DNA from: Crocinitomicaceae bacterium | Lineage (GTDB): Bacteria > Bacteroidota > Bacteroidia > Flavobacteriales_D > CAJJDF01 | Direction of reading: 5' to 3' | DNA: 35,073 bases | Assembly (NCBI GenBank): GCA_024639505.1 | Contig: JAHEIE010000025.1 | Location: forward strand, 1-35,073 | In this document: positions 25,367 to 34,523 of the stretch, in pieces | Position numbering within the stretch: position 1 is the first letter of the stretch | How the letters are laid out: every line of letters begins with the position of its first letter | Program-made: the position numbers and the translations under genes | Notes under the pieces: model-generated | Seen by the model: only the letters and a program-made list of their open reading frames with translations | The model's database searches: none | What the model was told of the DNA's origin: nothing

Positions 25367-26680
25367 ATGGGAAATATAGTAGCAATAGTAGGAAGACCAA
25401 ACGTAGGGAAGTCAACCTTATTCAACCGACTAACGGGAGAAAGAAAAGCGATAGTGGAAGAGTCGAGTGGAGTTACTCGTGACCGTCATTACGGAAAGTC
25501 TGTATGGAACGGAATTGAGTTCTCGGTAATAGATACAGGAGGTTACGTTCAAGGTTCGGACGATGTATTTGAAGGAGAAATCCGTAAGCAAGTTCACTTA
25601 GCTATTGACGAGGCAGACTCTATTCTTTTTGTAGTAGATACACAAGTGGGGATTACAGATTTGGATGAAAGAGTAGCCAAGATTTTAAGAAAAATTGACA
25701 AAAAAGTATACCTGGTAGCAAACAAAGTAGATTCGCCAATTCACCAAACAATGTCTGCCGAATTTTACGGACTAGGACTAGGAGAAGTTTTTAATCTTTC
25801 TTCTATCAACGGAAGTGGAACCGGAGAAATCTTGGATAAAGTAACCGAAGATTTCGAATTAAAACCTGAATTGGAGGACACTTCTGGAATTCCAAAATTT
25901 GCGATTGTTGGAAAACCAAATGTTGGAAAATCATCTCTTATCAATGCATTAATTGGTCAGGAAAGAAACATTGTAACTGACATTTCTGGAACTACCAGAG
26001 ACACGCTCAATACAAGGTATAAATCGTACGGATTTGATTTCTTCTTGGTAGATACTGCTGGACTCAGAAAACAAGCCAAAATACAGGAAGACATAGAATT
26101 TTACTCTACTTTGCGTTCAGTAAGAGCAATAGAAGAAAGTGATGTTTGTATCTTTATGATTGATGCTATCGAAGGAATTGGGCAACAAGATTTGAATGTT
26201 TTTCAAATCATCAAAAAGAATAAAAAAGGTGTTGTGGTATTGATTAACAAATGGGATTTAGTTGATGGAAAAGAAACAAACACAACCAAAGAAATGGAGG
26301 ACAGAGTAAGAAAAAGACTAGCTCCATTCAATGATGTTCCTGTTATTTTTACTTCTACCGTTACCAAACAAAGGTTGCACAAAGCACTAGAAAAAGCGAT
26401 TGACGTTTACGAAAATAGAACTCAAAAAATTCCTACTTCTGAACTAAACGACAAATTACTTCCTATTATCGAACGTACTCCGCCACCTGCTTACAAAGGA
26501 AAATACATCAAAATTAAGTTCGTTACACAACTGCCTACTTACACTCCAAGTTTTGCAATATTCTGTAATTTACCGCAATATATTCGTGAAGATTACAAAC
26601 GATTTGTGGAGAATCAATTAAGGAAACTATATAAATTTGAAGGAGTACCTATTAATATTTTCTTTAGAAAGAAGAATTAA
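25367..26680 (+). CDS. der: Ribosome biogenesis GTPase Der (EngA)
   Basis: 437 aa; two G domains (GRPNVGKSTLFNRLTG, GKPNVGKSSLINALIG), DTAGLRKQ, C-terminal KH-like domain. Confidence 0.97.
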   Translation: MGNIVAIVGRPNVGKSTLFNRLTGERKAIVEESSGVTRDRHYGKSVWNGIEFSVIDTGGYVQGSDDVFEGEIRKQVHLAIDEADSILFVVDTQVGITDLDERVAKILRKIDKKVYLVANKVDSPIHQTMSAEFYGLGLGEVFNLSSINGSGTGEILDKVTEDFELKPELEDTSGIPKFAIVGKPNVGKSSLINALIGQERNIVTDISGTTRDTLNTRYKSYGFDFFLVDTAGLRKQAKIQEDIEFYSTLRSVRAIEESDVCIFMIDAIEGIGQQDLNVFQIIKKNKKGVVVLINKWDLVDGKETNTTKEMEDRVRKRLAPFNDVPVIFTSTVTKQRLHKALEKAIDVYENRTQKIPTSELNDKLLPIIERTPPPAYKGKYIKIKFVTQLPTYTPSFAIFCNLPQYIREDYKRFVENQLRKLYKFEGVPINIFFRKKN

Positions 26681-26731
26681 GAGGCTGGAAAGCACACTTA
26701 TTATAAGTTTATTATACTCTTATTAAGAAGG

Positions 26732-27547
26732 TTAAAGCAGCTTCATCAACTCCAACCTCAAATTTTCACCATAAAACCTCGAGGCAGATTCACTAAATCC
26801 TTTGGTTAAATCGGAGATATAGAACTTATTCTTTGATTCTTTCTTTTTAGACAAGAGCCCTTCCTTTTTCAAAATATCTCTGAGTTTTAGAGCCAAAATA
26901 TCAGTTGAGTCAAATAACCTGACTTTTCCATCAAAATATTCACTGATTTCGTCAGCGATCAAAACGTAGTGTGTACATCCCAAAATAAGAGCATCAATAT
27001 CCTTAAATTTTGGATTAGATAAATAATTTTCAATCACCGAATGACTAATTTTATCTTGACTAAACCCCTCTTCTATCATCGGGGCAAGCAACGGAGTTGC
27101 CAATACTTCCATCTCTATGTTAGGATTTCTTCTTTTTAATTTTTCCTGATAAACTCCTGATTCTACAGTGGTTTTGGTAGCTATCAAACCTACCTTTTTT
27201 ATAGAAGAATCCTTTACAATCTCTTCCACAATAGGATCAATTACATTAATAATAGGAAAAACTCCTTTGTGTTTGTCCCTCAAAAACTCATAAGAAGTTG
27301 CCGAAGCAGTGTTGCATGCAATCACTACTGATTTACACTGTTCTTTTTGAATTAAAAACTGAGAGATATCTTGAACAAAAGAATGAATGAGTTCAGGAGA
27401 TTTATCACCGTAAGGCAAATGCGCTGTATCGCCAAAATACACAATTTGTTCCTCAGGCATAAGTTTGCTAATAGCATGTGCTACTGTCAATCCTCCAATT
27501 CCTGAATCAAAAATCCCTATGGGCTTTTTCGAATCTTCCATTATCAA
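26732..27547 (-). CDS. murI: Glutamate racemase
   Basis: PIGIFDSGIGGLTVAHAI, VIACNTASATS, LILGCTHYVLI. Start may be the internal ATG at 27541. Confidence 0.95.
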   Translation of the reverse strand: MIMEDSKKPIGIFDSGIGGLTVAHAISKLMPEEQIVYFGDTAHLPYGDKSPELIHSFVQDISQFLIQKEQCKSVVIACNTASATSYEFLRDKHKGVFPIINVIDPIVEEIVKDSSIKKVGLIATKTTVESGVYQEKLKRRNPNIEMEVLATPLLAPMIEEGFSQDKISHSVIENYLSNPKFKDIDALILGCTHYVLIADEISEYFDGKVRLFDSTDILALKLRDILKKEGLLSKKKESKNKFYISDLTKGFSESASRFYGENLRLELMKLL

Positions 27548-27686
27548 ATATAGAGAATAAAATTAGGTTCTAAAAAGAAAAAATAGAGTTAAGAAAAGAA
27601 GGTAAATCTCAATGAATTCAAATATTTTGAGTCAATTGTTTTAACCTATTGCATAAATTGAGTTAAATTCGAACAAATAAGTGAGA

Positions 27687-28109
27687 ATGAAGAAAGAAAA
27701 ACAATTGCGCTACGACAAAGCTTACCTAAATATGGCTCGCGAATGGAGTAAATTGTCGCATTGCACAAGAAAACAAGTGGGTGCAATAATCGTGAAGAAT
27801 GAAGTTATTATTTCGGACGGTTACAACGGAACTCCCACTGGTTTTGACAACTGTTGCGAAAATGAAGCCGGTGAGACAAAATGGTATGTGCTTCATGCTG
27901 AAGCAAATGCTCTGATGAAACTTTCTAAAAGCACAAACAGCTCAAAAGGTGCAACTTTGTACATCACGCTTTCTCCCTGCAAAGACTGCGCTAAACTTAT
28001 TTTACAAGCCGGTATCGAACGTGTTGTGTACCTCAACGAATACAAAGATTGTTCGGGCATAGATTTTTTGAAAAACTCGGGAATTAAACTCGACTACATA
28101 GAACTTTAA
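27687..28109 (+). CDS. dCMP deaminase (ComEB-like)
   Basis: ARE..SHCTRKQVGAIIVKN, HAEANALM, TLSPCKDCAKLI. ORF track starts at GTG 27681; ATG 27687 preferred. Confidence 0.92.
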   Translation: MKKEKQLRYDKAYLNMAREWSKLSHCTRKQVGAIIVKNEVIISDGYNGTPTGFDNCCENEAGETKWYVLHAEANALMKLSKSTNSSKGATLYITLSPCKDCAKLILQAGIERVVYLNEYKDCSGIDFLKNSGIKLDYIEL

Positions 28110-29698
28110 TGAAAAAAATAACTCTGTTTTTTCCTCTATTTTTAGCCGTTGCTCTAGCTATTGGTTTTTACTTAGGAAAAAAGAACAACTCGCCTTTTTT
28201 TGAAAAAAAAGAAACTTCAAATTCCATTGATTATGACTCCAAAAGAAAACTCTATCAGGTATTGGATGTAATACAAAACGATTATGTAGACACCATTTCG
28301 GACAAAGAATTAACAGATAAAACCATTGAACAGTTGTTGGCAAATCTGGACCCGCATTCTGTGTACATGCCTTACCAAAAAAACAACAGAGAGGAAGAAA
28401 ACTTAAAAGGAGAATTTGCAGGAGTTGGAGTTAAGTTCATCATTCTTCACGACACACTATTTGTGACAAACGTTATAGAAAACGGACCAGCTTACAGAGC
28501 TGGATTGAAAAATGGCGACATGATAGTGAAAGTAGACACCACGGTAGTTGCAGGTGTAAATTTACAGAATGAAGAAGTAATGAATCTTCTAAAAGGAAGA
28601 CCAAACACTGAGGTAATTGTTGAAGTTTCTCGTGGAGAAAACACCTTGTTAAAAACTATAAAAAGAGGGATTATTCCAATAAAAAGTGTCACTGCTTCTT
28701 TCATGATATCTGATACGATTGGCTACATAAAACTTGTGAGGTTTTCTGAAACTTCTGCTCAAGAATTCTTTTTCGCCTCAAAAAAATTATTAAATAAAGG
28801 GATGAAGAAATTAGTATTTGATCTAAGAGGAAATGGTGGAGGTTACCTGCAAATAGCCGAACAAATTGTTGATGAATTTTTAGAAGAAGGTAAACTGATT
28901 GTGTATACCAAAGAAAAAGATGGAAAAAAGAATTCTGCCTTTTCGACATCGGGAGGAATACTCAAAAACATCTCCCTCTCCGTATTAATTGATAGCGAAT
29001 CTGCAAGCGCGAGTGAAATTGTAGCTGGGGCTATCCAAGATAACGACAGAGGAACAGTATACGGAAGAAGATCGTTTGGTAAGGGCTTGGTTCAAAAACC
29101 TGTGATGCTGGCCGACAGCTCCTCAATTAGGATTACAATTGCTCGTTATTACACTCCTACAGGCAGAAGCATTCAGAAGCCTTACAAAAAAGGAAATCAT
29201 TATGACTACATGATGGAATTGTATGACAGAGACCGAAATGGAGAATTGTTTGAAGTAGATTCCACTATTTTTGCTGATTCATTAAGCTATACAACGCCTG
29301 GAGGAAAAATTGTGTATGGCGGTGGAGGAATAATGCCTGATGTTTTTATTCCTTATGATACGTCTGGCTACTCTTCTTATTATAGAAAAATTGCTTACAG
29401 CCGAGTCTTAACCGAATTTACGATTGATTATCTCAAGAAAAACAGAAAGAACTTAACCTCAAAAGGTTTGGGCAATTTCAATGCACAGTTTTCTGTAAAC
29501 GACATGCTGTTCAACTCCTTTGTGAAATTTGCCAAAACAAAAGAAATCACAGGAAGTAATTCAGATATTTTGGCCTCGAAACAAAGAATTAAAGAGCGAA
29601 TAAAAGAAGAAATAGCTTCGGGAATATGGGATGAAGCAGGACGCGAATTCATCATTTCGCAAACCAACAACGACTTGAAAGTGGTTTTAGAAAATTAA
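28109..29698 (+). CDS. S41 family C-terminal processing peptidase (CtpA/Prc-like)
   Basis: 529 aa; N-terminal TM, PDZ (GVGVKFIILHDTLFVTNVIENGPAYRAGLKNGDMI), DLRGNGGGYLQIAEQIVDEFL, SASASEIVAGAIQDNDRGTVYGRRSFGKGLVQ. Confidence 0.94.
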   Translation: MKKITLFFPLFLAVALAIGFYLGKKNNSPFFEKKETSNSIDYDSKRKLYQVLDVIQNDYVDTISDKELTDKTIEQLLANLDPHSVYMPYQKNNREEENLKGEFAGVGVKFIILHDTLFVTNVIENGPAYRAGLKNGDMIVKVDTTVVAGVNLQNEEVMNLLKGRPNTEVIVEVSRGENTLLKTIKRGIIPIKSVTASFMISDTIGYIKLVRFSETSAQEFFFASKKLLNKGMKKLVFDLRGNGGGYLQIAEQIVDEFLEEGKLIVYTKEKDGKKNSAFSTSGGILKNISLSVLIDSESASASEIVAGAIQDNDRGTVYGRRSFGKGLVQKPVMLADSSSIRITIARYYTPTGRSIQKPYKKGNHYDYMMELYDRDRNGELFEVDSTIFADSLSYTTPGGKIVYGGGGIMPDVFIPYDTSGYSSYYRKIAYSRVLTEFTIDYLKKNRKNLTSKGLGNFNAQFSVNDMLFNSFVKFAKTKEITGSNSDILASKQRIKERIKEEIASGIWDEAGREFIISQTNNDLKVVLEN

Positions 29699-29703
29699 TG
29701 CCA

Positions 29704-29741
29704 CAAAAAAAGAGAAAAACAAGTGTTTCTCCCTTTTTATA
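29704..29741. terminator. Possible bidirectional terminator between ctpA-like and bacilliredoxin genes
   Basis: AAAAAAAGAGAAAAAC-AAGT-GTTTCTCCCTTTTT: A-rich and T-rich arms around an imperfect stem between convergent genes. Confidence 0.5.
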
Positions 29742-29798
29742 ATATTTATAAACTTACAACATTCCAATCGTCTTAAGGACTCTGGAATATTGAGTTCA

Positions 29799-30212
29799 TT
29801 AACAAAATTCAGTGTAAGCTGCAGCTAAATTATCTGCAATGGCCTCAGCTGTATTTCCTTCAATATGGTGTCTTTCTAAAAAGTGTACCAATTTGCCATC
29901 CTTAAACAAAGCAATTGAAGGAGATGACGATGGATAAGGCAATGTGTATTTTCTTGCTTGTGCAACTGCCTCAGCATCTACTCCTGCAAATACAGTAACT
30001 AAATTAGTTGGTTGTTTTTCTGATAGCTGAACGGATAATTTTGCGGCTGGTCGTGCATTTCTCGCTGCACATCCACACACTGAGTTTATCACACAAAGAG
30101 TGGTACCTCCTTGATTCATTATTTCATCAACTTCGTTTGGGTTTCTTAGTTCTTGGAACCCTGCTCCAACCAAATCTTCTCTAATTGGGGCTGTTATTTC
30201 TTCTGGATACAT
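29799..30212 (-). CDS. BrxA/BrxB (YphP/YqiW) family bacilliredoxin
   Basis: 137 aa; GGTTLCVINSVCGCAARNARPA with CGC motif, SPSIALFKDGKLVHFLERHHIEG. Confidence 0.93.
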   Translation of the reverse strand: MYPEEITAPIREDLVGAGFQELRNPNEVDEIMNQGGTTLCVINSVCGCAARNARPAAKLSVQLSEKQPTNLVTVFAGVDAEAVAQARKYTLPYPSSSPSIALFKDGKLVHFLERHHIEGNTAEAIADNLAAAYTEFC

Positions 30213-30252
30213 ATTCTTGTATTTATTATCTGGTTAACATTTTATTTCTATA

Positions 30253-30260
30253 CAAAGCTA
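30253..30260 (-). promoter_or_regulatory. Candidate -7 element (TAGCTTTG) for bacilliredoxin gene
   Basis: Exact TAnnTTTG match on the minus strand about 40 nt upstream of the ATG. Confidence 0.4.
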
Positions 30261-30295
30261 TTGAAGTTCTAAATCAATTGCTTTGAATCTGTATA

Positions 30296-31072
30296 TTACT
30301 TTTCCGAAATCTTTTTAGCTGTAAACAATAAATCAATTCCTTTGTAAAATTCAATTTTATCACCTTTTTGAGTAAAATAAGACACCTCTCTCATTCCTTT
30401 CAAAAATTGAGATTCCAATGAACTATCATAATCTTTGCATGCTCTTTCGGTGGCTCCAATTTCTGTAAAGCTTAAGTCTCTTCCTTTTTGAACTACTGAA
30501 CCAAAAAACGAATTACATCCTGTACTTCCAGATATTCTTTCTTCAGAGATACTAAATTTCATTCCTCTGTTCTCGCTATAGATTCTACCTACTGATGAAA
30601 CTATGAATTCGCCTGTGAGATTAAGCTTTTTTGCCACAATCACAATTGTTTCTTCAGAAAAAAACTGGATTTCATTCCCAAATCGAGAAATACTATCCAC
30701 ATTGCGCATCCAATTCATAAAGGTTTTTTCTAGCTCGCCTTGCTTTCCGCTGCACGCCATCCTCGTAGAGCCCAACTTATCTATGCTGTTGTTCGCCTTT
30801 GGGTTTATCCTACCAAAATAAGTATTGCATCCACTGTATCCACTTACGTTACCATTTGATTCAATTCTCAAGGTAGGCGCGTCACTCTCAAACTCCCAAT
30901 CTGTCATTTTTGAAACTACAAAATCACCAGAAATATCAACTAAACTAAATTTTGGCTCAATTACTTTCACAACTTCAGTAACTTCTATGGCCCTAGATTT
31001 ATCTCCCCCTTTTTGCGTTTTACAGGCAAAAAGAATTACAATCAATGCAGGAATTACAAGTATCTTTTTCAT
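30296..31072 (-). CDS. Lipoprotein with two tandem META (HslJ-like) domains
   Basis: 258 aa; lipobox ILFACK; paired repeats GYSGCNTYFG...STRMAC and GSTGCNSFFG...ATERAC. Confidence 0.88.
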   Translation of the reverse strand: MKKILVIPALIVILFACKTQKGGDKSRAIEVTEVVKVIEPKFSLVDISGDFVVSKMTDWEFESDAPTLRIESNGNVSGYSGCNTYFGRINPKANNSIDKLGSTRMACSGKQGELEKTFMNWMRNVDSISRFGNEIQFFSEETIVIVAKKLNLTGEFIVSSVGRIYSENRGMKFSISEERISGSTGCNSFFGSVVQKGRDLSFTEIGATERACKDYDSSLESQFLKGMREVSYFTQKGDKIEFYKGIDLLFTAKKISEK

Positions 31073-31121
31073 AAATTTTTAGTTTTATTCAGAAGACCAA
31101 AACCTGTGCCAAAAGCACTCA

Positions 31122-32402
31122 TTAAATATTATAAGCGCCCAAAAGCAATACTGGATTTTCCATAAGATTTTTGAAAGTATTCAAGAATTGAGATCCTGCA
31201 ACTCCATCCACTACTCTGTGATCGCAAGACAGAGTCACCTTCATAATATTTCCTGGCACTACTTCTCCATTCTTTACAACTGGCACTTGGTTTATTCCTC
31301 CAATTGCCAAAATACAAGAATCTGGAGTATTTATAATTGCAGTAAACTCCTCTATACCAAACATTCCTAGGTTAGAAATAGTAAAGGTGTTTCCTTCCCA
31401 ATCTTGAGGTTGTAGTTTTTTGTCTTTCGCTTTTTTAGCAAATTCTCTTACTTCTGTAGAAATTTGAGTCAATGTTTTTCCATCTGCAAATCTCACTACT
31501 GGCACAAGAAGCCCATCCTCTACTGATACAGCTACTCCAATATTTACATGTTCGTTCTGACGAATAGTATCGCCCATCCAAGCACTATTTATTGCTGGAT
31601 GTTGTTTCAATGCAGTTGCGCATGACTTGATAACTAAGTCATTAAAAGAAACTTTGTTTGGTGCAATGCTCTTGTTGATTGCAGCTCTCGCTTCCATCGC
31701 ATTGTCCATATCAATTGCTACCGTAAGATAAAAGTGAGGCGCAGTAAATTTACTCTCTCCCAATCTTCTGGCAATTGTTTTTCTCATCTGAGAAACTGGT
31801 ATTTCTGTGTAGGTTTCACGGTTGATGTAATTTGCCGCATTTCCTCCTTTGAAATTATCAATGTCTCTTTTTACAATTCTTCCGTTTTCTCCTGTTCCTT
31901 TTATTTGAGATAAATTCAACCCCTTGTCTGCTGCTAATTTCTTGGCAAGTGGTGATATTTTCAAGTCACTTGATTCTTCAGAATAAGAAGGCTGAGCTTT
32001 TGGAGCTTCCACCACTACTTTTGTTGGTGCTGGCGCAGCTTTTGGAGTTTCTTTTTTTGGTGCTGCTGGAGCTGGTTTAGATTCTGCTTTTGGCTCTTCT
32101 TTTGGCTCTTCAGAAACATTCGCTCCACTCGCCTCATCTTTTAAAATACCAGAAACATCTTCTCCTTTTTCACCAATAATTGCTAAAATATCATTTACTG
32201 GAGCTCCTTTTCCTTTTTCTACTCCGATGTGCAACAAAACACCATCAAAAAAGGATTCAAATTCCATGGTTGCTTTGTCCGTTTCAATTTCTGCAATTAG
32301 TTCTCCTTCTTCTACGCTATCTCCTATTTTTTTATGCCACTCTGCAACTACCCCTTCTACCATTGTATCACTCAACTTGGGCATTCTAATAATTTCAGCC
32401 AT
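31122..32402 (-). CDS. pdhC: Pyruvate dehydrogenase complex dihydrolipoamide acetyltransferase (E2)
   Basis: 426 aa; lipoyl domain EIETDKATMEFES, Pro/Ala-rich linker, E3-binding ISPLAKKLAADKGL, catalytic SCDHRVVDGVAGSQFL. Confidence 0.95.
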   Translation of the reverse strand: MAEIIRMPKLSDTMVEGVVAEWHKKIGDSVEEGELIAEIETDKATMEFESFFDGVLLHIGVEKGKGAPVNDILAIIGEKGEDVSGILKDEASGANVSEEPKEEPKAESKPAPAAPKKETPKAAPAPTKVVVEAPKAQPSYSEESSDLKISPLAKKLAADKGLNLSQIKGTGENGRIVKRDIDNFKGGNAANYINRETYTEIPVSQMRKTIARRLGESKFTAPHFYLTVAIDMDNAMEARAAINKSIAPNKVSFNDLVIKSCATALKQHPAINSAWMGDTIRQNEHVNIGVAVSVEDGLLVPVVRFADGKTLTQISTEVREFAKKAKDKKLQPQDWEGNTFTISNLGMFGIEEFTAIINTPDSCILAIGGINQVPVVKNGEVVPGNIMKVTLSCDHRVVDGVAGSQFLNTFKNLMENPVLLLGAYNI

Positions 32403-32440
32403 ATCTCTTTATCTTAGTTTTTCTTTTTGGTTAATTTGGT

Positions 32441-33469
32441 TTACTTGTATTCAATAAGAAATGGATATTCCTCTTTGTATACATCTTCGTATAATTCGTC
32501 TGCCTCAGGGTAAGGAGATTCTTCGGCAAATTTTATTGATTCTGCCACCAAATCTTTTACTTTTTTGTCAATCGCCTCCAACTGCTTCTCAGTTGCAAAC
32601 TTATTATCTTTTATCGTTTTCAACACTTGAGTAATTGGATCAATCTCCATGTAGTTTTCAACCTCCTCTTTACTTCTATATTTTTGAGGATCACTCATTG
32701 AATGTCCTTTGTATCTGTAAGTTTCAATGTTCAGTAAAGTTGGTCCATCACCTTTTCTGGCTCTTGCAACAGCAGTTTCCATTGCAGCATGTACAGCCTC
32801 ACAGCTCATTCCATCTACAGTTTCACTAGGCATGTCATAAGACAACCCCATTTTACTCATGTCTTTTACATTGGTAGTTCTCTCCACCGATGTTCCCATT
32901 GCATAGTTGTTATTTTCGATAACAAAAATCACTGGAAGTTTCCACATCATTGCCATATTAAATGTTTCGTGCAATGCTCCTTGACGAGCAGCTCCATCTC
33001 CAAAAGAAGTAACAACTACATTTTTAGTTTTATTGTATCGCTCTGCAAAAGCAAGACCTGCTCCCATAGGAATTTGAGCTCCCACAATTCCGTGTCCACC
33101 CCACAATCCTAATTCAGTATCAAACATGTGCATAGAACCACCTTTTCCCTTGGAACACCCCGTAGATCTTCCGTACAATTCTGCCATTACATACTTTGGA
33201 TGCATTCCCAATCCTATCGGATGTGCATGATCTCTGTATGCTGTAATGTGCTTATCTCCTTTTCTTGTTGCACTCACTGTACCTGCTACGATAGCCTCTT
33301 GACCAATGTACAAGTGACAAAATCCTCCAAACTTTTGTTGGATGTAAAGTTGACCAGTTTTTTCTTCAAATTTTCTCATCAACAACATGTCCTCGTACCA
33401 TTTCATGTACTGAGCTTTCGAATGCTTTAATTTTGATTTGCTTGACGCTTTTTTTGTAGCTGTAGCCAT
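32441..33469 (-). CDS. pdhA: Pyruvate dehydrogenase E1 component subunit alpha
   Basis: 342 aa; GKGGSMHMFD, GGHGIVGAQIPMGAGLAFA, SFGDGAARQGALHETFNMA, YRYKGHSMSDPQKYRSKEE. Confidence 0.96.
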   Translation of the reverse strand: MATATKKASSKSKLKHSKAQYMKWYEDMLLMRKFEEKTGQLYIQQKFGGFCHLYIGQEAIVAGTVSATRKGDKHITAYRDHAHPIGLGMHPKYVMAELYGRSTGCSKGKGGSMHMFDTELGLWGGHGIVGAQIPMGAGLAFAERYNKTKNVVVTSFGDGAARQGALHETFNMAMMWKLPVIFVIENNNYAMGTSVERTTNVKDMSKMGLSYDMPSETVDGMSCEAVHAAMETAVARARKGDGPTLLNIETYRYKGHSMSDPQKYRSKEEVENYMEIDPITQVLKTIKDNKFATEKQLEAIDKKVKDLVAESIKFAEESPYPEADELYEDVYKEEYPFLIEYK

Positions 33470-33471
33470 AA

Positions 33472-33966
33472 TTATTCTTTTTTCAATTCAATTTCATTAA
33501 ACATAAAAGGAAGTACCGTTTCAATACTTTCCGCTATATATACTTCTCCCGACTCTCCAGTCATAATTAACCGTATCGGTTGGTTTTGTTTCAATTCGTA
33601 TTCCGCCATCGATTGCCTACAAGCACCGCAGGGCGAAACAGGGTGATTGACATCAAACTTTTTTGCAAAAGCTGTAACAGCAATCGTATCTATTTTTTTG
33701 TCAGAGTGATGAGAGTTTGCATAATAAATCGCAACTCTCTCGGCACACATTCCCGAAGGGTAAGCCATGTTTTCTTGGTTACTTCCCTCAACCATTTCGT
33801 TGGAATCCAACCGAATGGCTGCACCCACATAAAACTGTGAGTAAGGAGCGTAAGCTTTTTTGCTCACTTCTTTAGCCTTTATCACAAGTTCTTTATCTTC
33901 CGGAGATAGCTCATCCACATTGGAATAAACCGTAAGTTCTATACTATGCTTCAATTTTTTAGCCAT
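33472..33966 (-). CDS. cdd: Cytidine deaminase
   Basis: 164 aa; AYAPYSQFYVGAAI, CAERVAIYYA, VSPCGACRQSMAEY. Confidence 0.93.
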   Translation of the reverse strand: MAKKLKHSIELTVYSNVDELSPEDKELVIKAKEVSKKAYAPYSQFYVGAAIRLDSNEMVEGSNQENMAYPSGMCAERVAIYYANSHHSDKKIDTIAVTAFAKKFDVNHPVSPCGACRQSMAEYELKQNQPIRLIMTGESGEVYIAESIETVLPFMFNEIELKKE

Positions 33967-34061
33967 AATTCTTCAATCTCTCCGAAAAAAGTAGAGTAAA
34001 GATAAACAAGTATTTTTTAATAGTGAGGGTTTAAATGTAATTTTAAATGAAGTTTTCTGCT

Positions 34062-34523
34062 CTATTCTCTTCTCTTTTGCTCAAAAAAAAGATCTAGAAT
34101 ATCAGAACATTCTTTTTCCATTACACCCGCCTTGATTTCTGTTTTGGGATGTAAGATATTTTCTTGCAAGGTAGAAAATCCTTTTCTTGCGTCCGAAGCT
34201 CCATAAACCACCTTTTTTATACGTGTCCAAAATGCAGCTCCTCCGCACATTACACAAGGTTCTAATGTTACGTACAAAGTACAAGTATTGAGGTATTTAC
34301 TTCCAAAAAACTCACTAGCCGAAGTAAAGGCTAACATTTCTGCATGAGCAGTAAAATCATTCAACAATTCTGTTTGATTATGAGCTCTGGCGATAATTTT
34401 ATTGTTGGATACAATTACAGCTCCCACAGGTAATTCTCCTGAATCAAAAGCCAATTTAGCCTGATTAAAGGCTTGTTTCATAAAATGCTCATCAGAAAAA
34501 ACCGACAAAGTAGAATCAGACAT
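34062..34523 (-). CDS. tadA: tRNA adenosine(34) deaminase TadA-like
   Basis: 153 aa; FMKQAFNQAKLAFDSGELPVGAVIV, HAEMLA, LYVTLEPCVMCGGA. Confidence 0.9.
   Translation of the reverse strand: MSDSTLSVFSDEHFMKQAFNQAKLAFDSGELPVGAVIVSNNKIIARAHNQTELLNDFTAHAEMLAFTSASEFFGSKYLNTCTLYVTLEPCVMCGGAAFWTRIKKVVYGASDARKGFSTLQENILHPKTEIKAGVMEKECSDILDLFFEQKRRE

Noticed and set aside
31990-32125. Repetitive Pro/Ala/Lys/Glu coding stretch
   Set aside because: Normal flexible linker between lipoyl and E3-binding domains of PDH E2, not a DNA repeat array.
32789-33430. Plus-strand ORFs of 107 and 100 aa
   Set aside because: Antisense to pdhA with His/Ser/Cys-rich artefactual composition.
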